This document shows, one piece after another, positions 1-10,575 of a stretch of 64,000 nt of DNA. Source of the stretch: Dermacentor variabilis (Eukaryota > Arthropoda > Arachnida > Ixodida > Ixodidae); NCBI RefSeq assembly GCF_050947875.1, contig NC_134569.1:38353777-38417776 (forward strand), read 5' to 3'. Below the pieces are notes generated by a model that ran no database searches, was not told where the DNA came from, and saw only the letters and a list, made by a program, of their open reading frames with translations. A program made the translations under genes and the position numbers. How positions within the stretch are numbered: the first letter of the stretch is position 1; every line of letters starts with the position of its first letter.

Positions 1-640
1 TGTACGCGTTAAAGATACATTAATATGCCGAAAAAAACTTAACTTTCTTCTGAATAGCCGCAGGCTGCCCCGTTTCGAAAGAAATAAAAGATGGCTGCCG
101 CCGATCGCTCAGGCACTTGCTACTCGCACCTGGCGGATAGCATGGGTTTATTTGCGTATAATAAAACTTTTTGCGTGGCCGTGTAACGTTTCCGAGCACT
201 TTAAGCACGTTTGCGACCTCGTTCTGCCAACTCTTCTTTGCTGAAGATCCGTTTTAGCGTCATTCTTAAGCTTCCGTTGCACGCCGCCGCGATTTTCGAC
301 CTGCCATCGCAAGCTAAGAAAGGGAAAGCCGGCCAACCGCAAACGCCAGCACCACTCTCTTCATCCGGTTATCGATTTTCAGTGCAGTGGCTCGGTCCAT
401 CGAATCCCTCTCGACTTAAGCGTGCTCCTCACCTCTTGTCAGCCATGTTATTCCAGCCAACAAATGTTATTCGTTTTTCCAGCCAACAAATGTTACCTCC
501 TATGAAAGAAGAGATCGTTTGATTGGCCTGTTCAGACAACCCTGCGGTCACCCACCGGATGCTTGCTTCGGCGGTTACGCAAATTTGACATCAGGAGATT
601 AGAATAAAAACATATTGGAATAGTTTTACGTTATGGGCCC
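1..640 (+). repeat. 3' part of a dispersed repeat with inverted ends (partial copy)
   Basis: This block is a diverged direct repeat of 61120-61765. Shared stretches include 'gaatagccgcaggctgcccc', 'agcatgggtttatttgcgt' and the end 'aatagttttacgttat'. The copy is cut by the window edge, so its left terminus is not visible. The full copy at 60784-61768 has inverted termini, so this is probably a non-autonomous DNA element. No convincing coding frame was seen. Similarity stops near 635-641, after 'acgttat'. Confidence 0.75.
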
Positions 641-779
641 CAGCTACTATCGACGTCGCAGTAGGGCCTCAGTACTATTGACAACTTTCTAAAAGAAAGG
701 GACATGTATCTGTCTTATGAAAAAGAAGCAGTACTGCCTTTTACTAGACAGCAACCGAAAAACTTTAAGCTGAATTTCG

Positions 780-2265
780 AAGGAAAAAATGATGAATGTG
801 AAACATCACAAATTCCTCGGCATTGCTCTTGATCGACAATTGCCATGGGCTTCAAGCATCAGTACGCTTGAAAAGCTTGTCAATTCTGTTATAAGCATGC
901 TTCGTCGACTAGCCGGAAACATTGGGAGGATCAGTCGCATCGCTACTGCAAGTTACAATGCACTGATACGGCAAAAAAAGAAAAGCTTGTTCGGTGCCCA
1001 TTGTGCACAGTCTGTCATTAAGTTCTAAGGCGAGACTCAAAAGTTAATTGGCAAAAGGGCTTAGAGTGCCAATTAACGTCCTCTAAGAAACCTCAAGTAC
1101 TGTTGATATCGCTCAGGCTCGTCATCCGCCTTTCCCATTTTTACTAACAGCGGAGACTTGTAAGACGTGTGTTTTGAGTTCAAACCCAACATGAACAGCA
1201 TACACTAGAGAACTCCCTCAGTGAAATAAATAAAAACGAGAAATTCGTAAGGGTATTCAAGCTCATACATTGCTATTACCAAGATTTGTCTAAATATTCA
1301 GATTGGACTCAGTTACGCTCCTTGGACGCTGACAACACCTAAAATAGAATTGTCAGTCGAGGGTACCATTCGCGAGAGAGATATGCCCATGATAGCTGCG
1401 CAACAACTAGCACTATTTCAAATTTACTGCGTATATTCACGGTAAAGTCTATGTGTATACGGACAGCTCGTGCCCAAATAATTCGTCCACATCAGCATTT
1501 GTCACACCACACCTCAAGTTTGAACAAACGTTTAAATTACATACAGTGACATCTTCTACCATCACCGAGCTATTTGCCATCCTCTCTGTTTTGCCTTTCG
1601 TAGCGCCAGTAGAGATTGCACAGAGATTGGTTATGTTTAGTGATTCACAAGCTTCCGTCCCGATACTAAAACGTACAGACTGAAATACACACTTGGAACA
1701 CGTAGAGCATCAAGGAACACACAAAAACCAGCGACAGAAAGCACATTTTAGCGTGTCAGTGGACACCTAGACACTGCAATATCCATGGAAACACTGCAGG
1801 TACGCTGCTTCAAATAGGAGCGCAAAAATCAAAATACACAAAATCCCTCTTAGCCGTAATGAAGAGCGCAGGTTGCTGAAACCGATATCCTGCGTACTTA
1901 GCACAGACACCTGGTTTGATCAGTAATCAAAGTGCTCAGACTTCGTGTTCATAGACTCTTCCAGTTTGGCACGTCGCTTTTTGCACAGAATGCAATGTGT
2001 TCCTAGTCCGCAGTACTATTGTGCCCACCCTGACGAAGATGTACAACACCTGCTTTTTAAGTGTCCACGACACAATGCTGCCAGGCGAAGACTAAAAGGT
2101 GATTCAAATGTTGCTAGATCGTCAGCCGTTCACTCTGGAAGAGATAATTTGCCCATGACCAACAAAAGAGCTAGAGAAAGAAAAAATGCTTTTGCTCTTT
2201 CAAGCCTTCGTCGAAAATACAAAATGATTAGATTCATTTTAAATGTGCGTGAAAGATGACATTAT
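780..2265 (+). pseudogene. 5'-truncated non-LTR retrotransposon: RT tail, RNase H and C-terminal zinc motif
   Basis: Three coding islands lie in the order expected for the 3' half of a LINE ORF2. Residues read from 789-1028 contain the RT-tail motif 'HKFLGIALDRQLPW', followed by 'SMLRRLAG'. At 1453-1683 an RNase H-like segment shows 'VYTDSSCP' (first acidic residue), 'TELFAIL' (glutamate) and 'MFSDSQAS' (second aspartate). At 1945-2259 the terminal cysteine/histidine motif 'CAHPDEDVQHLLFKCPRH' is clear. Stops and frame changes separate the islands, so the copy is dead. An RNase H downstream of RT points to the I/R1 side of the LINE tree. The endonuclease and catalytic RT core are missing, which fits ordinary 5' truncation. 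Confidence 0.75.
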
Positions 2266-3094
2266 TATTTTTGATTACTGTATATCGTATATGGGTACCG
2301 CATGTCTATATATTTGCAACGCACGTCTGATATTGTTATGTGTTAGTTTTTTTGTGTAGATATGTGAAGATTCGTTAGCTGCCTCATGTGCAAAAATCAG
2401 AACTTATGTGCCTGTTTTCGAACTCATTTGTGTTTATGCAACTATAGGTGTCTATTAGTGCCCTCTTGCATTTCTTTTCTGTGAGTTCCTTTACTTTGCA
2501 CGGAACTTCACAAACGTTTGGAATAATCGAATGCCTGAATGTTCCCGTGTGTTAAATTTTGCTTGCCCTGCGAAGGGCAGTAGCTGGTGTCATTACAGGC
2601 GCCTACGTCTCCTTCAGTTACAAATTAAAAAACAAAAACAACCTCCGAGAGAAAGAGAGAGAGAGAGAGAGCTCGGAAAGTTTAGCGGTCTTTATTTAGC
2701 AGCAGCCATTAGCAGATTGCCAAACAGGTGGCGTAACGCAGGAACAAGTTCGGTTGATTACCAAGTTCCCGTGTCAGACCCTCAATCTCTTTACTGCTGC
2801 ACCAAACTTCTAATTCCAACACCTTGGCGGGAAATTGCAGCCGCCGGTAACGCGACAAACATATAAATTTGTTTCACTGAGGTGAAGGTAACTCTCCGCC
2901 AAGAAACACTCTGGCAAACATATTTTGAAGTCACTTTTATTTTACATAAAACTAGAGATGCTAGAGAGAACTAGATATATTTCTTAATGATTGTGTTGTA
3001 TACAAGCACATTACTAACCGTGAGGGTATGACAGTGTATGCAATCTGACCTCAAACAAGGATCTCGCTGGTGACAAAGTTGGCAGATGAACATG
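2266..3094. other. Non-coding stretch with a short (GA)n tract
   Basis: AT-rich sequence follows the LINE tail. A (GA)n tract lies at about 2646-2671. The frame at 2531-2866 runs through the GA tract and shows no recognisable domain, so it is not called. Nothing else was recognised. Confidence 0.5.
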
Positions 3095-3356
3095 TACACT
3101 CTTAGGCAAAGTTACACCCTTTGGGGTGTATCTCTGCCACACAAGAATAATCGTCATCTACCTTGCTTGCGTTTCCTTTCTTGAAAACGCCGCGCCCGCT
3201 ATTTTCCTGTCGGGAATGCTATGTCATGCTGATAACGCGCATGCCGTTCGTTACTGGAAAGTACCGGGCTCACCGCGTTAAAGAAAGGAAATGCGGACAA
3301 GACAGATGACGATTATTGTTGTGTGGCAAAAGGGTGTAATTTTGCTGAAGAGCGTA
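3095..3356. mobile_element. MITE with long terminal inverted repeats
   Basis: The first ~95 bases and the last ~80 bases are imperfect reverse complements. The left arm has 'gttacaccctttgg', 'gccacacaagaataatcgtc' and 'gcgtttcctttctt'. The right arm has their complements, such as 'gacgattattgttgtgtggc' and 'aaagaaaggaaatgc'. The left arm carries about 13 extra bases after 'acaccctttg'. The element is ~262 bp, has no coding capacity and would fold into a long hairpin. I could not fix a target-site duplication, so the superfamily is undetermined. Confidence 0.8.
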
Positions 3357-4065
3357 TGTCTGAAAAACTAAGTACATGCCATTTACAAGAATTCCTAACC
3401 CTGAGCGACATTCATACATAACTATAATATGACAGTCAAAAATGTATCTACAATAAAATACTTAGTCATCCATTTATCTCATAATCTCTCTTGGAATTGC
3501 GCACGTTGATGCAGAGACCACTAAGGCATCAAAAGAATTTTGATTTATAAAGCGTAAATTGCACTGCGCTAGCCGGTCTACTTAACTTCTTGCAAACATA
3601 ACTTTAGTTCGCACGAAAATAAAATATGCCGCGCTTATTCCGAACCCGAATCGGCTATACATAATTAACAACCGAAGCCATCCAAATAATGCAGCCCGCT
3701 CTATCACTGAAAAATACTCACGCTTCCTTAGTGTAACTACTACCACGATTTTCGTGCGCTTCGATTTAGTCAAGCTGCAGTATCAGCAGCTTTTTTGCCG
3801 TCTCCCCTTTTTCCCATATGTTTTTGTTTGGTGAAAATAAAACACTGACTGACTGACAAAAGCTTCATTGAAACTGTCCGCACTCGAAAAGTGAAGGCTT
3901 GTCCCGTTACTCCCACTTCCACCGCATTTGCTTCAGCTTTTCGTCATCTACACAGTCTCATATCAAACCATCCCATCCCATTTTCGTGCGCTTCGATTAT
4001 GCATTTAAGGTACAGCCCATGTTTGCGCTCACTAAATTGCTTCGTTATTCAACACGGTTTCTTGC
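3357..4065. other. Non-coding; possible LINE tail ending in (TGAC)n
   Basis: 'aataaaacactgactgactg' at about 3836-3862 resembles a polyadenylation signal followed by a simple-repeat tail, as at LINE 3' ends. No coding sequence supports this. A 19-base exact direct repeat, 'attttcgtgcgcttcgatt', occurs at 3748 and 3980. Confidence 0.3.
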
Positions 4066-4099
4066 AGCTTGCAGTTGCAACCAACTGCAACTGCAAGCT
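4066..4099. repeat. Perfect hairpin, 14-bp stem and 6-nt loop
   Basis: 'agcttgcagttgca' at 4066-4079 is exactly complementary to 'tgcaactgcaagct' at 4086-4099. No T-run follows on either strand, so there is no reason to call a terminator. Confidence 0.8.
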
Positions 4100-4318
4100 A
4101 TTTTAATTCATTTGTTAATAATTTGAAGCACCTATTTAACGCACAGTCGTCGAGTTTTAAATTTTTACCCCTCTTACACTTGTGCTGACTATTGTATTTT
4201 CTTTTTAATAGCCTTAGCATTAGGAGAGTCAAAGGGGAAAGGAGCACAGGTGTGTGAAGCGTGGGAAGCCAGTCACGTGGCCGAGGTAGAAAGGGGATGG
4301 GAAAGCTTAGAAGAGCGT

Positions 4319-4480
4319 GTGTGCATGCGTGCGTGTATGTGTGTGTGTGTGTGTGTGTGTATGTACGTATGTATGTATGTATGTATGTATGTATGTATGT
4401 ATGTATGTATGTATGTATGTATGTATGTATGTATGTATGTATGTATGTATGTATGTATGTATGTATGTATGTATGTATGT
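4319..4480. repeat. Compound microsatellite (GT)n then (ATGT)n
   Basis: A (GT)n run at about 4339-4360 leads into roughly 30 copies of ATGT reaching 4480. A shorter remnant of the same tetranucleotide reappears near 4619-4632, past the hairpin. Open frames through the tract on both strands are artefacts of the three-base-compatible repeat. Confidence 0.95.
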
Positions 4481-4579
4481 ATTGATAAAGGGAAAATCAG
4501 ACATCCACCTGTTCGTAGCAATTGCTATGAACGGGTGGATGCTACGAACGGGTGGATGTCTGATTTTCCCTTTATCAAT
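4481..4579. repeat. Long near-perfect hairpin abutting the microsatellite
   Basis: Left arm 4481-4520 and right arm 4540-4579 are 40-base reverse complements with one mismatch ('ccacctgttcg' against 'cgaacgggtgg'), which is a G-U pair in RNA from one strand. The loop is 19 bases. The loop and right arm also share the short direct repeat 'gaacgggtggatg'. No coding sequence is involved. Confidence 0.9.
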
Positions 4580-5394
4580 TACTTCTCTCCACTTTGCGGG
4601 TTTCCGCAGAACTTCTACGTATGTATGTATGTTATCACAACCATATAAAATCAGCAGGCAACGAAGCCAAGAAAAGCATTGGGGTAATAGCTCTGGCTGA
4701 AAATGAAATGTAGAAAAAATAGAGAAATGAAAATGGGCGAAAACATTTTCCTCCTTTATTCAACAGAAACGAATATTCAACCACATCGAAATCAAATATG
4801 AATAACATGGCTGAGACTATTCGATCTGTATAAGAAATTTCGAAAATTCGCAGACCTCTACGTAAAGCGTATCTGTTTTTATTTTCCTTTGACAGGGTCA
4901 ACGGCTTCTGCGATTTAAATTGTTGTACTTCCATTGACTGTGTGGCTGTTTACTTTTGATTTTTTGATTACTAACAAACTTACGTTTGTGTTTGGCAAGT
5001 CTTAGCCCCTGTTGAACTCCATATTTTTTATGCTAAAGGGCAACTAGAAAAGAATAGTAACACTGCACGAGGGAGCAGAAATTATGCGCGATACTGTAAT
5101 ACAAGCTCGTTTGCAATGGGATACAGAAAATAAGTAAAACATGAATGGGAATCTATTGTATTGCGTTCCTCAGGTCAAACATTCAAGATACGAAGGCGAA
5201 TGAGACAGTATTTGTCCCTGTTTTTTTTTCTTTTTTGCCAAATAACGGCTGTAAATGCGGCGTCAACACATCCATTCGCAGCGGTGTACCGGCCGGGCCT
5301 AAATTGCCGGTAGCTCCGCGGCACGGCACTGCTGTCAGTTGTTAAAGATGTCAGTTGGGCTTCACACGTGCACGACGTGCGAGCAACGAAGTGT
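4580..5394. other. No gene recognised
   Basis: Mostly AT-rich unique-looking sequence. The minus-strand frame at 4635-4934 has no recognisable motif. A short GC-richer part (5250-5345) precedes the mariner remnant and may be its 5' untranslated sequence. Confidence 0.4.
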
Positions 5395-5657
5395 GTTTCG
5401 TTTTCTATGGAGCAAGGAGCAAGGAATGGACGCCTATCGAAATCCGCAGGGAAATGCCACCCAAGTATGGGGAAAGCTGTCTCGCTTTGACAAGTGTGCG
5501 GCGATGGCGTTGTGAGTTCTCAAAAGGCCGTGAAGACTTGCATGACAATGAGCGTTCAGGTAGGCCGCGTGGGTCGTTGATTGACGACACAGGGACATCT
5601 CAAATTTCCTGCTGCGATGGGACAAATTTCGGAACCGGTGTGGGGACTATGTGGTAA
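5395..5657 (+). pseudogene. Internally deleted mariner-type transposase
   Basis: The frame opening near 5355 carries the N-terminal DNA-binding part of a mariner transposase. 'EIRREMPPKYGES', 'SVRRWRCEFSKGREDLHD' and 'NERSGRPRG' match the helix-turn-helix and the linker that normally precede the DDD catalytic domain. After about 70 residues the sequence jumps to what looks like the C-terminal end, readable in another frame as 'WDKFRNRCGDYVVK' and a stop at 5656. The whole catalytic core is absent, so the copy cannot make transposase. I could not identify terminal inverted repeats. Confidence 0.7.
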
Positions 5658-5974
5658 AATAGTGTTAGATACGTAATATAGTACGTATTCTTGTAATTAC
5701 CTGTGTGTACCTTATTTGGCTAATAAAAATTAGCAGCAAAGACTTTCTGATTCTCCCTCATATTTACACTACTTTATTGTTTATCTGGCAGGTTATTTTT
5801 AGCAGCCTTTTGTCGATACTGCTATATGCTCAGATGGAAATTATACCAGTAGAACAAATTACAATAAATTATTAATTCATGACGGACAGTGTACTTTGTT
5901 GTATTTACTTTACATTAAGCACACTCCGAACCTACACACGTCATCTTTTCGTCGCCGAATCGCCAGCTTGTGCC

Positions 5975-6142
5975 TGATGTGTTCTTAATTTTGGTCGATA
6001 CTCGATACCTGTCTGGAAACCCTGTGAACGACTGTGGCGCTGTTGTACCCATGTATATAAATGGGTGTCAGAAAATAAAGGGGATCATTCGTTGAATTAT
6101 GGCTGGTTGGCTTTCTTCTTCGTCGAGCCGTAGGCCGTGACA
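5975..6142 (+). repeat. Possible LTR remnant
   Basis: 'tgtatataaatgggtgtcag' near 6050 looks like a TATA box. It is followed by 'aataaag' about 25 bases on and by an end 'ccgtgaca'. The spacing resembles a compact LTR promoter/poly(A) region. No second copy exists in the window and the start is unclear. Confidence 0.3.
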
Positions 6143-7117
6143 CCACACCTGCTCCCTAAATTGTACCACAGTGGTATAATAAGGGCATAATAAGGGTTGT
6201 GCTCACGCACACACTTTTTCACTTGTCCGCCACATACAATACTTCACAAGTCACCCTCTGTAATTGCGGTTCTTGTTCTTTCTCTCTATTTTGTCCAACA
6301 ACTGCAGAATAGAACGGCCTGCGGCATCACATCGCAGAAATCACCTGCCTGTGCGCATTTGTAGATGTCCTAGGTATTCATAGACTGTCATGCAAAAAAG
6401 TAAGAAGAAATAGAAAGAAAAAATCGCCAACCGTTCCGCTACCGGAAAATGGGGGTGAAGCCTGTCCGGCGTGTACCTGACCTTCGTCAGGGTTAAGTAG
6501 CCCACAGATAATGGTGCCGGATGGCTTCCGCCTCCCGCTCTCTCCGGTCGGGATCTTCTCGTTGGTGTCAGATTGCCTGGGTTCGGGCGGCTCTAACGGT
6601 TGGATCAGTGCGCCGACGGTGAGCCCTTTCACGGACGAGTTCTCGTTGCGGCTCGTCGAAGGCTGCTTGTTCCTTGGAGGAACGCACAACGCGTGGGCCA
6701 CCCATCCATTTTCCGGATGGGTGGCCCATCCGGAAGGAGAACGAATCCGACGCAGCGCGCGCTATACGCTTTCCTGCCCTTTCGCTCCCCGGCGGAAGCG
6801 AATCGGCTCAAATTGGTTGCGCGCGTGGCTTGAGCGCGTGGCTTGAGCGCGCGCCTATGGTGCTGGAATCCTTGCTAATGACTCAGGCTCCGGCCACGGC
6901 TGTCAACTCATCAAACCGCCCTTTCCCGCAGCTGCTCTGCTCTGGGAGGAGCTGTTCTTTTTTTTTTGCGCTACCATGACAACGACACCTGTGAGCCAAT
7001 ACAAGCCTAGCTTGAAAAAAAAGACTAAATGAGTCATGGCTCCGTGTGTATTTACGTGAATGTTTGCATTCATATTTTCGTGGCTTGTGTATGTATATGC
7101 ACATAAATGTTTTGGTG
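6143..7117. other. No gene recognised; GC-rich block at 6480-6860
   Basis: Several overlapping frames on both strands at 6378-6846 are a product of GC-rich composition; none shows a domain. The block contains the hairpin at 6695-6727 and a short 14-bp duplication ('gcgcgtggcttgagc' type) near 6827-6855. Confidence 0.4.
6695..6727. repeat. Perfect hairpin, 13-bp GC-rich stem and 7-nt loop
   Basis: 'gggccacccatcc' at 6695-6707 pairs exactly with 'ggatgggtggccc' at 6715-6727. No T-run follows on either strand. Confidence 0.85.
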
Positions 7118-8335
7118 ACGCCGAGCATGCTATTGCCAACGCCAGTCGTTATTGGGCAAGGCCTAACAAAATTACATCGTCACTGAGAAACAGTGTCTCG
7201 CTGTCACTTTTGCTGTCCATAAGCTCCGTCCACGTCTCCACGGGTGCCGCTTTACGATCGTTAATGATGACCGTTCACAATGTTGATTGGTTGGCCTCCG
7301 CGACCTGTCATGCTGTCTTCCTCGATGAGCGCTACGTTTGCAGGAATTTGACTTTGCAACGCGTTCGAAGAGTCGCCGCCACCACGCGGACGTCGACTGT
7401 CGTTTGAGGCTCCCTCTACACACAAATCCATGTAACGCCGTCAATTTCGATCAGCTTCTGGCCGTCCTCGTCGACTTTCTTTCTCTCGACCTCGCCACCT
7501 TCCGGGAAGGGCAGTGCAGCGACCATAGTCTGGATGCGCTCTTCGCCTCGTCTGCTCAGCCAACAGGTAGCAATGAACTTGTTATTATGACCTGCTCTAC
7601 AAAAAGAATTACGCGGCTGATAGCGCCCACCTCCTCTTAGTGGTCTCGAAGAATTTGAGAAATCACATGCTCCATGCTACGCGCAGTGATGCGACGCGAC
7701 TGCTGGACACAAGGGTTTCCCGAGAACATTCCCCCCAAATTCACGGCCGATTCTACGGGCGTAATATGCGACGGAATTTATAACAGTATGTGACCAGTTG
7801 TGATAAGTGCCGAAAATTCAAGCGACATAATACTGCTCTCGTCGAAATGCTTCACCCTATGGCCCCACCATCATCTCCTTGCGAAATGGTCGGAGTCGAT
7901 CTCCTCGGCCCATTCCCGCGCTCAACAAACGCCAACCATTGGATTATATTGTGTGTCAGTTGTGACAAGTGCCGAAAATTCAAGCGACATAATAATGCTC
8001 CTGTCAGACTCCTTCACCCTTTCGCCCTAGCATCATCTCCTTCAGAAATTGTCGGAATGGATCTTCTCGGCCTATTCCCGCGCTCAACAAACGCCAACAA
8101 TTGAATTATATTGTTAATTATAATTATTAATTATAATCGTGGCCTGTGCCAGAAGTTTCTGGCTCGTTACACCGGCTCCTCACGATCACCGATCGTCTAG
8201 TTGATGGAGCATATTCGAGTGCTCGTCTCGTGTCTCATGGCGACGTAATTAGCCGTAATTAGAAGACACAGCATGTTCATGTTGCCCGCCTGAAGCGCTG
8301 TCATCCCCGTGACTCCGAGCCCACGTAACGGCTAT
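7118..8335 (+). pseudogene. Decayed Ty3/gypsy pol: RNase H, integrase N-terminus, pol C-terminus
   Basis: RNase H starts near 7118 with 'AEHAIANASRY'. It continues in a shifted frame with 'YIVTEKQCLAVTFAV' (the Glu helix) and 'DLSCCLPR'. The conserved end 'LQEFDFATRSKS' and 'HHADVDC' follows at 7338-7400. The integrase zinc region follows: histidine part at 7660-7790, then 'TSCDKCRKFKRHN' and 'VGVDLLGPFPRST', whose aspartate starts the catalytic domain. That segment is present twice in tandem. The rest of the integrase core is missing. A pol C-terminal signature, 'VHVARLKRCHPRDSEPT' and a stop at about 8328, follows, then a polypurine tract and LTR. Frameshifts and in-frame stops make this a dead copy. 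Confidence 0.75.
7795..8118 (+). repeat. 162-bp tandem duplication inside the integrase zinc region
   Basis: Unit 1 (7795-7956) and unit 2 (7957-8118) both begin 'cagttgtga' and encode 'CDKCRKFKRHN' and 'FPRSTNAN'. The period is 162 bp, exactly 54 codons, so the duplication kept the frame. The units have diverged, so it is not a recent assembly duplication. Confidence 0.85.
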
Positions 8336-8359
8336 TCGCTTCTTCTGCGAAAGGAGGAG

Positions 8360-8568
8360 TGTTAGGCTACAGTGACAGCAAGGACGGGAGAAGCGGAGGA
8401 CGAAGTACGCTTTTCTTTAGGAGAATTGGTTCTTTAAGAAAAAGGTAAAGCTTAGCACTTTCTTCAGCAGCCTTCAAGGAGCACAGCTAAAGATCGATTG
8501 CTGTTAGCATGGCGATCCTTCTCAGCTTTTCATTATTTACTCGTTAATTAAGCGCGCCCATCGTAACA
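8360..8568 (+). repeat. 3' LTR of the gypsy remnant
   Basis: It begins TGTTA and ends TAACA, a perfect 5-bp terminal inverted repeat. A purine-rich tract 'aaaggaggag' lies immediately upstream at 8350-8359, as expected for a plus-strand priming site. It follows the pol terminus by about 30 bases. No 5' LTR is visible in the window. Confidence 0.65.
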
Positions 8569-8799
8569 ATATGTAAATCCCGCCCCTAGTGTATGAATTA
8601 TGTTGCAAGGCAGTTTGAGCGATAAAATTCATAGGCTGATCATAATTCATCTGGTCGGCCGTGAGGACCATATTAGCAAAAGTAGAACGCCGACCGCGAA
8701 TGCAGTACAAAAAATTAAATTCTTGTGGCCATCTAGGCGGCCAGAAGCCCGGGCCTCCTTATCGCCGGATTCCAAATTAAGTTATCACATGACATCACA

Positions 8800-9035
8800 T
8801 CTTGTGTATTGCGTGCCAAACCACGACATGATCGTGAGGCCTGCCGTAGTGAGGGACTCCGAATTAATTTTGATCACTTGGACTTTCTTAACGCGCACCC
8901 ACTGCACGGTACACGAGCGTTTTAGCATTTCGCCCCCATCGAAATGAGGCCACCATGGCCCGGATTCGTTCCAGCGCACTCGGGCATAGCAGCACAGCTC
9001 CAAAGTAACTATACGCCACCACGGCAGGCATCGGT
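8800..9035 (-). mobile_element. tRNA-derived SINE, divergent copy
   Basis: This parallels the better-preserved SINE at 19447-19690. Shared blocks are 'gtgccaaaccac', 'gccgtagtgagggactccg', 'catttcgcccccatcgaa' and the end 'gccaccacggca'. The tRNA-like head lies at the high-coordinate end, so the element is on the minus strand. It is too diverged to show a clean B box. Confidence 0.75.
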
Positions 9036-9840
9036 ATGTAAGCCGAACGTCTTTTGAACTTTGTTAATAGGTCTAATGCCTGCGTTAAACTAAGTCTAAC
9101 CACTATGCGTTTTTTTACTTTCTTTCACACCATCTCGACGCTCTTTTTGCGGTTGAAACGAGGTCAGAAAATAAGTTAGCAAATATAAACGCATATTTTC
9201 ATCTAACGCAGGAAAAACAAAAGCGCGCTTCTTGCCCAGTGTTCTGTGCAATAGCAGCGTTAATGTGAAATAGTGGGTCAAATACACAACACTCACAAAC
9301 TTCACTATCTTTTGTTCGCAAGAGCTGCTTTCAATTGGCCGGCCGTATTCGGTGATCGAACATCCCAATTTATTGGCACTTGCTTTTACGAAAAAAAAAA
9401 AACCTAGTGCAAGTAGTTTCTTGTCAATATATGGGCATTAACAAATATTTTTATAAGCTGGAGTGTGTCATAAGAGCATCATTTGGCAAATCGTGTTAGC
9501 GAACACGCAGTTAGTGAAGGCGGCGAGCATTGTGAATTTGAGCGTGGATATATCCGGAATACAAGAAGAATCATGGGTGAAATGGGTCACGCGTACATAG
9601 CTGTCCGTGACTCAGCGGTTCAGTGGTTCTCCCTTTAACTTTTAGTGAAGGCTCCTAAAAACGTACATCAACTTAAACGAACTGGCTCTTCACTAAGTCA
9701 CCACAAGCCTTCTTAAAATAAATTAAAACTAAGGATAAATTAAAGAAATTAACATGAAGCACAATTATGTGAATGCATTTTCATTGCACAGCAATGAAAT
9801 AAAACTGGTTAGTGTTATCGCGGTGAACAACCGCCTTCTT
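9036..9840. other. No gene recognised
   Basis: AT-rich sequence with short homopolymer runs. Open frames on the minus strand at 8888-9368 show no known domain. Confidence 0.4.
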
Positions 9841-9894
9841 CTTCATCATCATCATGATCAGCATCAGCATCAGCATCATCATCAGCATCAGCAT

Positions 9895-9927
<33 letters not shown>

Positions 9928-10115
9928 CAACCTATTTCATGTACACTGCAGGACGAAGGCCTCTCCCTGCGATCTCCATTAGCCCTGTCCTGCGCCAACC
10001 GATTCCAACTAGCGACCGCGAATTTCCTAATTTCATCGCCCCACATAGTATTCTGTCGTCCTTGACTGCACTTCCCTTCCCTTGGCACCCATTCTGTAAC
10101 CCAAATTTGGCCACC
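9841..10115 (-). pseudogene. RTE-like LINE 3' end with (CAT/CAG)n tail
   Basis: Read on the minus strand, 10110 to 9930 encodes a typical LINE ORF2 C-terminus, 'RWVPREGKCSQGRQ', then 'WGDEIRKFAVASWNRLAQDR'. It ends around the sequence 'ccttcgtcctgcagtg'. The simple repeat at 9841-9927 (CAT and CAG units) lies directly at the 3' end, matching the short tandem tails of RTE-type elements. Only about 60 codons remain. The family call rests on the tryptophan and 'AQDR' pattern and on the tail. Confidence 0.6.
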
Positions 10116-10575
10116 GGTTATCTAATCTGGCTTATTACAACCGCCTTATTAGGTCAAAATAGCAAGGCAGGCAGAAATAACTTCGAAAGGAAGACATTGC
10201 AGTTTGAAACAAATAAAAAGTTAAGAAGCTCTCACTGAAGACGCACTTTCATTTTAGACAAGGAGCCATGTTTTTATGTTTGAAGGGACGCAATCTATAT
10301 ACGTGATTTAGTCGGCAGCTTGCATACTTTTAATGTTTCGTTTTCTGAAAAGACCACAGGAGACGAGCAGCGAGCACTTTCAAGATGTCGTCGCGCATAG
10401 AAATTGCCTTAGCAACTTTCTTACTTTCAGCAGCATGACGCCAACGTCAAGGGAAGTGCTGGTTCCTCGTTTTCGTCAAAGCGAAGGCACAAATGATTTG
10501 TTGAAAGCGGGAACAGAAGGCACCGCTCATGAGCACTCCTACGCATTATCGTCCAATTAGTGCAGCAACGTTGCG
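10116..10575. other. No gene recognised
   Basis: Sequence between the RTE-like tail and the SINE. Frames at 10333-10657 have no recognisable domain. Confidence 0.4.

Noticed and set aside
4250..4700. Met/Tyr/Val/Cys and Ile/His/Thr repeat frames
   Set aside because: Translations of the ATGT microsatellite on both strands.
6378..6846. Overlapping ~110-codon frames on both strands
   Set aside because: GC-rich sequence opens several frames at once; no frame shows a recognisable protein motif.
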